DNA of 64,000 bases from Heliopora coerulea. Lineage: Eukaryota; Cnidaria; Anthozoa; Scleralcyonacea; Helioporidae. Each line of letters begins with the position of its first letter. Within the stretch, counting starts at the first letter, position 1. Below are positions 1 through 12,353 of this stretch, piece after piece. The notes below the pieces were generated by a model, which did not search any database, was not told the origin of the DNA, and saw only the letters and a program-made list of their open reading frames with translations. The translations under genes were made by a program, and so were the position numbers. Where the stretch lies: the NCBI GenBank assembly GCA_030142905.1, contig JASJOG010000132.1, positions 600,001 through 664,000 of the forward strand, read 5' to 3'.

Positions 1-1157
1 CATACAACGAACTACAACGTTGACACTTAGAATTACATTTTAAACCTTTAATAAGTCTCAAGTTATCTCTTTCCTATATGGAAATGACACCACTGTATGA
101 TTTATGTTCGTTCATTGATTTGAGTACGTTTACGCTGTTTTATGAGATCAAGTCGACATTTATATTTTGGTGGCTTGTCACGTCTTTCATCAAGAGAGAA
201 AGTTTAGTACACATTTGTATACTAAAAGATAAGATCATTTGATTAATTATTCTCGAATTTCATCAAAAACACAAGACAGGAATTGAGATCTCAACCTTGA
301 CGCAGTTCAAAGACCACCTGCTGAATTGAGCTGAAGCCTTGCAAGACAAAAATATCCTGGTCATTTTTCATGGATAGAAAATTTACTCAGTGAAGAAAAG
401 TAGACTAACAGTTTGAGCGTCAAAAAAGGATAGGATGCATCATAATAAAGTGACCAATAACATCACTCAACCTAACGCTGGTGATTGTTAGACAATAAAT
501 AACAACAATTATCGAAAACAATCTCGGATATCAATTGCCAGACGACTCAGTCTCTTCCAACCTTCATTTCAAGTAATCATAATTTCCGATTCAATTTTCT
601 CTTACCCGTCTGGACAACAAATAAAAGGTCTCAACAACAAAGCTTGTAGTGTTATATTGTTGTTTGACATCGGGATATATACCTCACGTCTTCAATGTCG
701 CCACCAACAGTTTCCTTTTTTAAGAAGCTCAGCTTGCATGAGGACTTACCTTCGCAGAGATCAATTTTGAAAATCGTTCCAAGGGTGAGAAGTATTCCGA
801 GGATAAGAGAAAACATGATTCAAAAGCTCAAACCTTCTTGGAAGCGCGGACGCGACTAATCGCGACTGAAAACAACAGCGGATGTCAATACCAACCAAAA
901 CTGGGAAATATGATCGCTTTCAGCAAGACCAGCATCCGGTTGTTGACAGATTATTATGGCCAGGTCGTGAAATCCTCAGAAACTTCCTCATTCAAATATT
1001 CTTGTTTTTCGAGGATCCTCCGACCGTAGCTATTCGAGTTCGTTCAGCATACACTGAATTTTATGTACTATTGAAAAACAAGCAGGAGTGCTTTATCAGA
1101 TTTAAAACACGAGGCGACAGCCGAGTGTATTAGATCCGATAAGATAAAGCATGTGAT
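1..1157. other. no gene recognised
   Basis: AT-rich sequence with only short accidental open frames on both strands. I see no recognisable protein motif, RNA gene or clean repeat boundary here. Confidence 0.5.
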
Positions 1158-3178
1158 GCGAGTTGCCTGTGTCATGGTTGGGGAATCCACATATTTAGGA
1201 TATTTATACCCTCCTGAGAAAATTTGTAATATATCCTCTCAGGAGAAAATTTCATCTACCTGGACCTTTTTACTGTTAAAGTTGTCTATTTTGGCCACTG
1301 ACCGCGTGACAAAAAACCTGGAACACTAAAGACTTTTTAAAGACATTTACATAAGGAATTCGAACCAAACTGGACAATCTGTCGTGTTTTTCCTCGGCAT
1401 TATTGTTCGGATTCGGTTGAGAGTAGACCGTCGTGTAATTCACAATGTTCTGTAGCTCCTCCAACGCAGATGACAGCCGCAATCACTTACATATGAACTT
1501 TATTCGTGGATACGTGATGGAGGTCGGAGACGACGCAAACAAGTCTTCCACAGACGCTTTCATGAATGCGGATGAATGATTTTTCAAGCTGTATCAAGAC
1601 AAGCTAATGGCCGATGTAGATTGGATTGCGAAGTATAATGAGCAAAGATGACCCGTAAAAGATAAATTGGAAATGGTACAATTCCGCTAAGAAGGACGCG
1701 ATAAAGTGGAAAGTAGGGTAAGTTTAACAGCATGTGAATTGTTTATTGTTAACCAGCTGTTGGAGTATTTTCAAAATTTGTATCGTGTATGTGTATTTAT
1801 GGGTTTAATTTGGTCTTTTGCTAACGGGTTTAAGTACGTTAATTGCAGCACACAACTACTCCGGAATGCAAAGAAGGTCGGTGTTGCGTGGAGGTCGATG
1901 CTTGTGTTGAGACAATCGATAGCGTTCAAGTTCTCTTCGAAGTCGAATCTGCATCAACAAGCTGCGTCACATTGACAAACCCAACTGTATTTGTTGCTAT
2001 TAAAGATATAAACCTGGCCATTCTAGCTCCGTTTATTTGTTTTACCACAACATACGTCTCTTAAAATCCTGGCTACATCCCAAGCCAGAAAATAAATTTT
2101 TAATAAAATATTTTCTAAATACAGTAAAACCTCCGTAAACCGACCCCTGAACATACCGACCTTCTGTCAACACCGACCGATTTAAATCTCAACGATATAG
2201 CTGCTGACCAATGTCCTGCATTATTCTTTTTATTATTATTATTATCAATATTTTTTCTTTCTTTTCCTTTTTTTCAGTCTTCGGTATTTACATACGCAGA
2301 GACCATACTCCCCGACAAAAACCTAGGATGCAAAGAATGACCAAGCTTATATCTTTAATACCAACAGACACGGGGTGACAGTTGGTTTGGTGATGTGACG
2401 CAGCTTGTAGAGACCTCGAGGAGGAACTGATCGCGGTTGTCTCAACACGAGCATCAATCTCCATGGAACACTGACCTTCTTTCCATTCCGAAGCAGTTGT
2501 GTGCCGCAATTAACGCACTTAAACACGATAGCGAAAGACCAAATTAAACCCATAAATACATATACACGATACAAATTTTGAAAATACTCCAACAGCCGGT
2601 AAACAGTAAAAAACAATTACACATGCTGTTAAACTTACTTTACTTTCCACCTTATCGCATCCTTCTTAGCGAAATTGTTGCATTTGCAATTTATTTTCTT
2701 CGGGTCATCTTTGCTCATTATACTTCGCAATCCAATCTACATCGGCCATTGACTTGTCTTGATACGGCTTGAAAAATCATTTATCACGCATCCACGAGTA
2801 AAGTTCATATCTGAGAAATTGTGGCTGTCATCTGCGATGAAGGAGTTACAGATCATTGTGAATTAGACGACGGTCTACTTTCAACCGAACCCGAACAATA
2901 ATGCCGTGGAAATAAGCGACAGATTCTCCAGTTTGGTTCGTACTCTTCATGTAAATGTCTTTAAACAGTCTTTTGCGTCTCCCTGGGTGACGTCACTTCC
3001 GGCAACTACCTCCAGATTTTTTTTCACGCGGTCAGAGGCCAAAATAGACAACTTTAACAGGAAAAAAAGTCCAGGTAGATGAAATTTTCGCTTGAGAAGA
3101 TATACTGCAAATTTTCTCAGGAGTGCCTAAATATCCCAAATATGTGGATTTCCCAACCATGACATAGGCACTTTAAAT
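1158..3178. repeat. 2-kb long inverted repeat (foldback-type)
   Basis: The left arm (about 1158-2064) and the right arm (about 2285-3178) are diverged reverse complements around a spacer of about 220 bases. Matching landmarks are tcatggttgggg near the outer ends, the pair aaatttcatctacctgg (left) and ccaggtagatgaaattt (right), and an exon-like block with a ttaattgcag acceptor-like boundary. Each arm holds a short translation sharing LLEYFQNLYRV and MGLIWSFA (left near 1706-1975 on +, right near 2347-2616 on -), so a decayed coding fragment lies inside each arm. The spacer carries a TTA-rich microsatellite. I do not recognise the protein. This is either an element with about 900-base terminal repeats or an inverted duplication of a decayed gene segment. 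Confidence 0.75.
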
Positions 3179-3544
3179 TGCTTAAAAAACTAACCCCTTA
3201 ACACCTTGATTCGTGTAGAAAGTTTGAAAATTGATGATCTAAGCGGCAAAAATTTGAGGAGAAAAGTAAGCAAGATTTTACCAGATTTAAAGACACAACA
3301 TGGTTATGATTTTCCTTTGTATTTTCCACATGAATTCTTAAAGAATTTTATCATTTTATATTGAGTCATCAATCAAATGTAATTAACTTGGTAAATTAAT
3401 GAGACCATACCTATCGTGAAACAGAATGGAAGGTTAGCGTGCCTTGATACAAACTGCATCTGATAATGTTGCTTTATCACCAAGCTTAGGCGGAGACAAC
3501 ACACAGGCAATGGCCGGTTCCCCTAATACATCTGCTGAATACTA
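3179..3544. other. no gene recognised
   Basis: AT-rich interval between the 2-kb inverted repeat and the next element. I see no coding or structural signal in it. Confidence 0.5.
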
Positions 3545-3606
3545 TGGCGGGCGCTTTGTACCAAAAGTAACAATCGCTAGGCCTAGCTTCCAATTGTTAG
3601 CGTAAA

Positions 3607-3752
3607 CCACTGATCTGAAAAATAGGACTGGATCGAGCAACCCAGGGGTTGGAGTCACTGATCTGAAAAATAGGACTGGATAGAGCAACCCAGGGTTGGA
3701 CTCACTGATCTGAAAAATAGGACTGGATAGAGCAACCCAGGGTTGGAGTGCG
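3607..3752 (+). repeat. triplicated left transposon end
   Basis: The terminal 47-48 bases of the element (ctgatctgaaaaataggac…gggttggag) occur three times in direct orientation, starting near 3609, 3656 and 3703, before the body of copy A begins. Copies B and C lack this multimer. Confidence 0.8.
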
Positions 3753-4009
3753 GGAGAAAATGAAGCCCGCAAAATTCAATCTGCGCCATATTGGAGTGAC
3801 CACTTTCTCGGTAACGTTGTTGTAAGGCTGTTATGAAAATGAGGAAACTCGTACGTAGGGCTGTAGTAAACGAAGAAAAAATGTGAAAGGAAACGACAAC
3901 ACATCCCAAAGTGGTAGTGAGGGATCTGACGATGAAGAATCCAGGTTAAAAAGAAAATTTTCACGGACATTTCACTGGTAAGTATGGAGTGTCATTACCG
4001 TCAGAACTA

Positions 4010-4295
4010 TTATGTTTCGTTATTATCTACCGGTTCATCATTATACAGTTTTTCGTTATTATTATTCCCAAGTTCATCATGATCATACAATGTCTAGTTA
4101 TTAATTTGCATTTCTTTGTTATTATTATACACTGCTTTGTTAGTATTATGCACTGTTGATTTGTTATTATTATGCGCTGTTTCTTTATTATAAAGTATTG
4201 GTTTGTATTGGTACACACTGTTTCGTTATTATTGTGCAATGTTTCGATATTATCATGCACTGTGGCATTATGCAGTGTTGTACTTTTATCATCAC
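4010..4295 (+). repeat. degenerate ttattattatgcactg tandem repeat, copy A
   Basis: About a dozen diverged units of 20-30 bases built on ttattattatgcactg lie just upstream of the transposase remnant. The same block recurs at 7075-7435 and 10215-10580, so it is a structural part of this transposon (subterminal repeats). Confidence 0.75.
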
Positions 4296-4359
4296 CTAGC
4301 AAAATTTCATGTGCATGTGAGTAGCTGGTACGTTGAGCAGGGCAGAAAGACAAACGAAC

Positions 4360-5746
4360 ATGGTGACAGATTTCACTGCCGAGTTGAAAGACGTAATAAC
4401 ATCCAGATTAAGGGAGATTGTTTCTAGTGTTTATAGTGCTGATGATTGCAATATATCAGACGAGCTTCAAGAAATTCAGAAGCTTGTCATTGTCTTAGAT
4501 TCCTTGACAAGAATACCAGAAGAAATATTCAATTTGTTGAGCAGTGCATGGTCAATTTTAGAGTGCTCAGGGATGAACATCAGAGAAAATGCTGTTTTCA
4601 CTGGATAACCAGGTAGGCCAAAGTATGCAGTTAGCAAGGAACAGCTCACAATACTTGTAAAAGCCAGGTTTAGTATCCGTAAAATTTCAGAGCTACTTCA
4701 TGTGAGTTCATGGACTGTAAAATGACAAATGCAAGAATACAGTCTTTCAGTGCATTCCCTTTACACAGAAATACAAGATAATGAGATGACATAGTGAGAG
4801 CAAAAAAAAGAACAAACCCAAAATGTGGATTAAAAATGTTGATGGGACACCTTGGCTCAAGGGGTATATTCATCATCAGACATCACATGAGAGAAGCTCT
4901 TTCATGAGTTGATCCCCAGGGATTGGCTACTTGATGGTGCACAGCAATTAAATGATGTATATACAATGGAACAAGGCCACTTGGACTCTGGCATTTTGAT
5001 GGCAATCATAAACTTGTCAAATGGTGTTTTGTTATTCACGGGTGTGAGGATGGCTTCACACCTGTGTATTTACCCTGCAATGCTAACAATGAAGCTGCCA
5101 CAGTATTCTAAAATTTCATAAAAGCAGTATAAAACTGAGGATTGCCCTCCAGAACCAGGTGTGATGTTGTTAGGGAACTGAAAATGGGGATGTTGTCAAG
5201 AATAAGTTAAACACTTGTGGTCCAGGTAAGGGGTCAGCTCTTGTGGGTAAGAGAATGCACAATCAACAAATTGAGCACCTCTGGTGGGATGTATTTAAGG
5301 ATGTTTTAAACAATTGTCACAATCTGTTTTCATTAATGGAGGATCTGAATATCTTGGACTATTAAGCAGAGAATGACTTATAGTGCTTACATTATGCATT
5401 CCTTCATCACATAAACCATTGTTTGAATGAATGGTCTGCTGCCTGGTTGAGACATCCCATGTCCACAGCAAACAACTATACACCCCTTCAGCTTTGGGTC
5501 CAAGGTTCACTGATGACATCTGAAGAAGGTACCAATCCTACTGAAGTAACTGACAAGTATGGTATTGACTGGGATGGACCTATCCCACTTGATGACAGTT
5601 CAGTAGACATTCCACCAACTAGTCCTGCTTTAACAAGTGAACAACTTACACAGTTTGAGGAAAGAACTATGGCACTTCAAGAATCAACATTAACAGAAGA
5701 CAAACTTAAACTTTACAAACTTGCTAAAAAATATCTTCACCCTTAG
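4360..5746 (+). pseudogene. integrase-type transposase remnant, copy A
   Basis: The frame starts with ATG at 4360 and stays open for 82 codons (DFTAELKDVITSRL…), then meets TAA at 4606 inside a PGRPKYAVSK segment that begins a helix-turn-helix region. Downstream, in shifting frames, come TNPKCGLK, LGSRGIF, a DGFTPVYLPCN segment typical of the DDE integrase core, GKRMHNQ-like and EHLWWDVF-like pieces, then the C-terminal stretch 5423-5746 containing NEWSAAWLRHPMS, NYTPLQLWVQG and YGIDWDGP. Multiple stops and frameshifts make it non-functional. Family knowledge suggests cut-and-paste transposition. Confidence 0.75.
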
Positions 5747-7074
5747 TTAAATGTCAAATTCATGGCACCCCTCTGAATGAGCTACTTTTCTCACAAACCA
5801 AAATGCAACATCAGTTAGAACAAGGTGGTTGGTTGCTTTTATTGTGTATATTTGAATTGAACTTGTACAATTCGTTTTATAGATCAACAGCAAAACAGTT
5901 TCAACACAACTCTAAACACAACTGCATTGAAAAATTACTTCATATAACTAAACCTTTAGACACCTTTAAATGGCAAGTGTTATCAAAGCAAAATTTGCCT
6001 CAAATACCATCAATATCTATTTTAATGGTATATTTCTTTAAAAATTGCTAAAGCAATGGCATTAAAACATATTACAAATATGTGCAAAGTACAAAGATTT
6101 TATACCAAATGTAATTCTTATCCTGAGAAACATTTTCCTGTTTCAAATGACTGTGTAGAGCAGTTCATTTAAAGGTTCATCAAAGTTTAAAAATCCAGAT
6201 ATCAATGAAACAAGCATAACTGAAACAGCCACCTGTGAATTGTGGTAAAACTGTTAATAAATTACTTTAGCATACTGGAGACCAGTTTAACAAATCACAT
6301 GTCATAGTACAGCCCAGGAATCTTCAATTGGCAGCTTGCTGTCTAGATGTGGCCCATGAAACCTTCTTAAATCTATTAAAATTTTGTGGCTTGGGAACGC
6401 CAACCAACCACGGCCTTTTCCATCCATAAAACCGGGCACTGTAAAAGAAAAAATCTCTGGCCTCCACAGTACGTAGACTATGCAGTAGATCTCGAAGTGC
6501 GGTACACGCCACCAACACGATCACTCGTTGTTCAATAGTCGATTATTTATCACGGGAAAATCAGTAATTTTAAAGAAAATTGGACAATTTTAAAGGCTGT
6601 TGTCTCTCCTCGGCATGTTTTCACTTAAAATTTGACAATTATACGCCAAGAACCTACACAAGTTGAAAGTTCTCCTCCAATTTCTTCGATGTAACCTACA
6701 TAAAATATACAGCGCACCTTGAAAAGTGGTCACTCCAATATGGCCGCCACAGTTGACTTCCGGCTTCACTTTTTGAACAATAGATGCTCTATCCAGTCCT
6801 ATTTTTCAGATCAGTGGTTGGACTGCGGGAGAAAATGAAGCCCGCGAAATTCAATCTGCGCCATATTGGAGTGACCACTTTCTCGGTAACGTTGTTGTAA
6901 GGCTGTTATGAAAATGAGGAAACTCGTACATAGGGCTGCAGTAAACGAAAAAAAAATGTGAAAGGAAACGACAACACATCCCAAAGTGGTAGTGAGGGAT
7001 CTGACGATGAAGAATCCAGGTTAAAAAGAAAATTTTCACGGACATTTCACTGGTAAGTATGGGGTGTCATTACC

Positions 7075-7435
7075 GTCAAAATTATTATGTTTCGTTATTA
7101 TCTACCGGTTCATTATTATACAGTTTTTCGTTATTATTATTCCCAAGTTTATCATGATCTTGCAATGTCTAGTTATTAATTTGCATTTCTTTGTTATTAT
7201 TATACACTGCTTTGTTAGTATTATGCACTGCTGATTTGTTATTATTATGCGCTGTTTCTTCATTATAAAGCATTGGTTTGTATTGGTACACACTGTTCCG
7301 TTATTATTGTGCAATGTTTCATTATTTCTACTGGTTTGTTATTATTAGGCACTGTTTCAGTATTATTTTGCAATGTTTCGATATTATCATGCACTGTGGC
7401 ATTATTATGCAGTGTTATACTATTATAATCACCTA
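7075..7435 (+). repeat. ttattattatgcactg tandem repeat, copy B
   Basis: Homologous to the block in copy A but with several extra units (7310-7400), showing unit-number change between copies. Confidence 0.75.
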
Positions 7436-7496
7436 GCAGAATTTCATGTGCGTGTGAGTAGCTGGTACGTTGAGCAGGGCAGAAAGACAAACGAAC

Positions 7497-8883
7497 ATGC
7501 TGACAGATTTCACTGCCGAGTTGAAAGACTTAATAACATCCAAATTAAGGGAGATTGTTTCTAGTGTTCATAGTGCTGATAATTTTGACATAGCAGAAGG
7601 GCTTCAAGAAATTCAGAAGCTTGTCATTGTCTTAGACTCCTTGACAAGAATACCAGAAGAAATATTCAATTTGTTGAGCAGTGCATGGTCAATTTTAGAG
7701 TGCTCAGGGATGAACATCAGAGAAAATGCTGTTTTCACTGGATAACCAGGTAGACCAAAGTATGCAGTTAGCAAGGAACAGCTTGCAATGCTTGTAAAAG
7801 CCAGGTTTAGTATCTGTTCAATTTCAGAGCTACTTCATGTGAGTTCATGGACTGTAAAATGACAAATGCAAGAATACAGTCTTTCAGTGCATTCCCTTTA
7901 CACAGAAATACAAGATAATGAGATGACATAGTGAGAGCAACTAAAAGAACAAATCCAAAATGTGGATTAAAAATGTTGATGGGACACCTTGGCTCAAGGG
8001 GTATATTCATCATCAGACATCATATGAGAGAAGCTCTTTCATGAGTTGATCCCCAGGGAGTGGCTACTTGATGGTGCACAGCAATTAAATGATGCATATG
8101 CAATGGAACAAGGCCACTTGGACTCTGGCATTCTGATGGCAATCATAAACTTGTCAAATGGTGTTTTGTTGTTCACGGGTGTGAGGATGGCTTCACAGCT
8201 GTGTATTTACCCTGCAATGCTAACAACCAAGCTGCCACAATATTCTAAAATTTCATAAAAGCAGTATAAAATTGGGGATTACCCTCCAGAACCACGTGTG
8301 ATGTTGTTAGTGAACTGAAAATGTGGATGTTGTCAAGAATAAGTTAAACACTTGTGATCCAGGTAAGGGGTCAGCTCTTGTGGGTAAGAGCATGCACAAT
8401 CAACAAATTGAGCACCTCTGGTGGGATGTATTTAAGGATGTTTTAAACAATTGCCACAATCTGTTTTCATTAATGGAGGATCTGAATATCTTGGAGTATT
8501 AAGCAGAGAATGACTTATAGTGCTTACATAATGCATTCCTTCATCACATAAACCATTGTTTGAATGAATGGTCTGCTGCCTGGTTGAGACATCCCATGTC
8601 CACAGCAAACAACTATACACCCCTTCAGCTTTGGGTCCAAGGTTCATTGATGACATCTGAAGAAGGTACCAATCCTACTGAAGTAACTGACAAGTATGGT
8701 ATTGACTGGGATGGACCTATCCCACTTGACGACAGTTCAGTAGACATTCCACCAACTAGTCCTGCTTTAACAAGTGAACAACATACACAGTTTGAGGAAA
8801 TAACTATGGCACTTCAAGAATAAACATTAACAGAAGACAAACTTAAACTTTACAAACTTGCTAAAAAATATCTTCACCCTTAG
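7497..8883 (+). pseudogene. integrase-type transposase remnant, copy B
   Basis: Same organisation as copy A: ATG at 7497, an 82-codon open N-terminal segment, and a stop at 7743 at the same codon as in copy A. The integrase core is again broken by frameshifts. A C-terminal segment from 8560 (NEWSAAWLRHPMS…) is cut by a new stop near 8821, where copy A reads on to 5746. Confidence 0.75.
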
Positions 8884-10214
8884 TTAAATGTCAAATTCAT
8901 GGCACCTCTCTGAATGAGCTACTTTTCTCACAAACCAAAATGCAAAATCAGTTAGAACAAGGTGGTTGGTTGCTTTTATTTTGTACATTTGAATTGAACT
9001 TGTACAATTCATTTTATAGATCAACAGCAAAACAGTTTCAGCACAACTCTAAACACAACTGGATTGAAAAATTAAAATTACTTCATATAACTAAACCTTT
9101 AGACACCAAGTGTTATCAAAGCAAAATTTGCCTCAAATACCATCAATATCTTTTTTAATGGTATATTTCTTTAAAAATTGCTAAAGCAATGGCTTTAAAA
9201 CATTATATTGCAAATATGTGCAAAGTACAAAGATTTTTTACCCAATGTAATTCTTATCCTGAGAAACATTTTCCTGTTTCAAATGACTGTGTAGAGCAGT
9301 TCATTTAAAGGTTCATCAAAGTTTAAAAATCCAAATATCAATGAAACAAACATAACTGAAACAGCCACCTGTGAATTGTGGTAAAACTGTTAATAAATTG
9401 CTTTAGCATACTGGAGACCAGTTTAACAAATTACATGTCATAGTACAGCCCAGGAATATTCAATTGGCAACTTGCTGTCTAGATGTGGCCCATGAAACCT
9501 TCGTGAATCTATCAAAATTTTGTGGCTTGGGAACGCCAACCAACCACGGCCTTTTCCATCCATAAAACCGGGCACTGTAAAAGAAAAAATCTCTGGCCTC
9601 CACAGTACGTAGACTATGCAGTAGATCTCGAAGTGCAGTACACGCCACCAACACGATCATTCGTTGCTCAATAGTCGATTATCTATCACGGGAAAATTAG
9701 TAATTTTAAAGAAAATTGGACAATTTTAAAGGCTGTTGTCTCTCCTCGGCATATTTTCACTTAAAATTTGACAATTATATGCCAAGAACCTACACAGGTT
9801 GAAAGTTCTTCTCCAATTTCTTCGATGTAACCTATACAAAATATACAGCGCACCTTGAAAAGTGGTCACTCCAATATGGCCGCCACGGCTAACTTCCGGC
9901 TTCACTTTTTGAACAATAGATGCTCTATCCAGTCCTATTTTTCAGATCAGTGGTTGGAGTGCGGGAGAAAATCAAGCCCGCGAAATTCAATCTGCGCCAT
10001 ATTGGAGTGACCACTTTCTTCGGTAACGCTGTTGTAAGGCTACAGTTATGAAAATAGGGAAACTCGGTACGCAGTGCTGTGCTTTTGGCTGTAGTAAACG
10101 AAGAACAAATGTGTAAGGAAACGATAACACATCCCGAAGTGATACTGAGGGACCGGACAATCAAGAATCCAGGTTAAAAAATAAAGTTTTTACGGAAATT
10201 TCACTGGTAAGTAT

Positions 10215-10580
10215 GGGGTTTCATTACCGTCAAAATTATGTTTCGTTATTATCTACCGGTTCGTTATTATACAGTATTTCGTTATTATTATTCCCAAGTT
10301 CCTCATGATCATGCAATGTCTAATTATTAATTTGCATTTCTTTGTTATTATTACATACTGCTTTGTTATTATTATGCACTGTTGATTTGTTATTATTATG
10401 CACTGTTTCTTTATTATAAAGCATTGGTTTGTATTAGTGCATACTGTCTCGTTATTATTGTGCAATGTTTAATTATTTGCACCAATTTGTTATTATTAGA
10501 CACTTTCAGAATTGTTTTGCAATGTTTTGATAATATCATGCACTGTGGCACTATTATGCAGTGTTATACTATTATCATCA
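10215..10580 (+). repeat. ttattattatgcactg tandem repeat, copy C
   Basis: Third copy of the subterminal repeat block of this transposon family. Confidence 0.7.
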
Positions 10581-10644
10581 CCTAGCAAAATTTCATGTGC
10601 GTGCGAGTAGCTGGTACGTTGAGCAGGACAGAAAGACAAACAAA

Positions 10645-11520
10645 CATGGCAACAGATTTCACTGCCAAGTTGAAAGATGTAATAACATCCAAATTAAAGG
10701 AGATTGTTTCTAGTGTCCATAATGCTGATAATTGCAACATAGCAGAAGAGCTTCAAGAAATTCAGAAGCTTGTCATTGTCTTAGACTCCTTGACAAGAAC
10801 ACCAGAAGAAATATTCAATTTGTTGAGCAGTACATGGTCAATTTTAGAGTGCTCAGGGATGAACATCAGAGAAAATGCTGTTTTCACTGGATAACCAGGT
10901 AGATCAAAGTATGCAATTAGCAAGGAACAGCTCGCAATACTTCTAAAAGCCAGGTTTAGTATTTGTTCAGTTTCAGAGCTACTTCATGTGGAATGGCAAA
11001 TACAAGAATACGGTCTTTCAGTGCATTCCTTTTACACAGAAATACAAAATAATGAGTTAGATGAGATAGTGAGAGCAACCAAAAGAATAAATCCAAAATG
11101 TGGATCAAAAATAATGATGGGATACCTTGGCTCAAGGGGTATATTTGTCACCAGACATCATGTGAGAGATGTTCTTTCACGAGTTGATCGCCAGAGAGTG
11201 GCTACTCAATGGTGCACGGCAATTAAATGACGTGTATACAATGTAACGAGGCCACTCGGACTCTGGCATTTTAATGGCAATCATAAACTTGACAAATAAC
11301 GTTTTGTTCTTCACGTGTGTGAGGATGGCTTCACACCTGTGTATTTACCCTGCAATGCTAACAATGAAGCTGTCACAGTATTCTCAAACTTTATAAAAGC
11401 AGTGGAAAAGTGGGGATTGCCCTCCAGATCCAGGTGTGACGTTGTCAAGGAACTGACGATATTGATGTTGTCAAGTATAAGTTAAGCACTTGTGGTCCAG
11501 GTAGAGGGGTCAGCTCTTGT
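10645..11520 (+). pseudogene. integrase-type transposase remnant, copy C
   Basis: ATG at 10645 opens the same 82-codon segment (MATDFTAKLKDVITSK…), again ended by TAA after FTG. 10988-11230 is the best preserved middle part of the three copies (EIVRATKRINPKCG, LGSRGIFVTRHHVRD, LSRVDRQRVATQWCTAIK). The integrase core is partly retained to about 11450. The C-terminus is deleted, so this copy is non-autonomous. Confidence 0.7.
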
Positions 11521-12353
11521 AATGTAATTTGGAGCAAGCATAACTGAAACAGAAACCTGTGAATTGTGGTAAAACTGTTAATAAATTGCTTTAGCATACT
11601 GGAGACCAGTTTAACAAATTACATGTCATAGTACAGCCCAGGAATCTTCAACTGGCAGCTTACTGTCTAGATGTGGCCCGTGAAACCTTGAATCTATCAA
11701 AATTTTGTGGCTTGGGAACGCTAAACAACCACGGCCTTTTCCACCCATAAAACCTGGCACTGTAAAGGGAAAAATCTTTGGCTTCCACAGTATGTAGACT
11801 ATGCAGTAGATCTCGAAGTGCAGTACACACCACCAATACGATCATTCGTTGCTCAATACTCGATTATTTACCACGGGAAAATCAGTAATTTTAAAGAAGA
11901 TCGGGCAATTTTAAAGGCTGTTGTCTCTCCTTGGCATGTTTTCATTTAAAATTTGACAATTATACGCCAAGAACCTACACACGTTGAACGATCCCCTCCA
12001 ATTTCTTCGATGTATCCTATACAAAATATACAGCGCACCTTGGAAAGTGGTCACTCCAATATGGCCGCCACGGCTGACTTCCGGCTTCACTTTTTGAACA
12101 ATGGTTGCTCGACCCAGTCCTATTTTTCAGATCAGTGGCGTAAGTTACGATCACCAGGGATATCCGGCAATCGATTCTGACTAACCATCCATTCGCAATG
12201 GCTAAGTCTACAATCGTTAGACCTAGACCAGGATCGTCAGTGTTGAAAAACAACCACAAGTTAAACCTTATGATCGTTGGATGTAGATACGACTGTAATC
12301 GCTGGTGTAAAACTTGCAGTCGCAATAGCTAGTCCCAATAGCTAGTCCCAATC

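Larger units (their letters stand above)
3607..6817 (+). mobile_element. integrase-type transposon copy A
   Basis: First unit of the array. Its ends carry an imperfect terminal inverted repeat of about 100 bases: gccatattggagtgaccac near 3786 on the left and gtggtcactccaatatggc near 6726 on the right. Between them lie the ttattattatgcactg repeats and a broken transposase. 5750-6700 has no coding signal. Confidence 0.75.
6818..9953 (+). mobile_element. integrase-type transposon copy B
   Basis: Nearly colinear with copy A over its whole length, with scattered substitutions and small indels. It has the same subterminal repeat block and inverted ends. The left terminus begins directly after the right end of copy A. 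Confidence 0.75.
3607..12138. mobile_element. tandem array of three integrase-type DNA transposons
   Basis: Three head-to-tail copies (3607-6817, 6818-9953, 9954-12138) of one roughly 3.1-kb element form a block with inverted ends: ccactgatctgaaaaatagg at 3607 and its complement ending at 12138. The block is flanked by cgtaaa (3601-3606) and cgtaag (12139-12144), a 5-6 bp TSD that occurs once for the whole array. At the internal junctions a right end (…gatcagtgg) runs straight into ttggagtgcggg, which lies slightly inside the left end. The coding remnants resemble the rve-like DDE integrases of eukaryotic IS3EU-type transposons; the family name is my inference. Confidence 0.75.
9954..12138 (+). 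mobile_element. integrase-type transposon copy C, internally deleted
   Basis: Matches copies A and B up to about 11520, then jumps to sequence equivalent to 6210 of copy A, losing about 900 bases that encode the transposase C-terminus. Its right terminus closes the array. Confidence 0.75.

Noticed and set aside
3776..4353. Open frames on - across the ttattattatgcactg repeats (also 7102-7490 and 10253-10465)
   Set aside because: They read simple repeats (IIITKKC/NNNET-like) and exist only because the tandem units lack stops in that frame.
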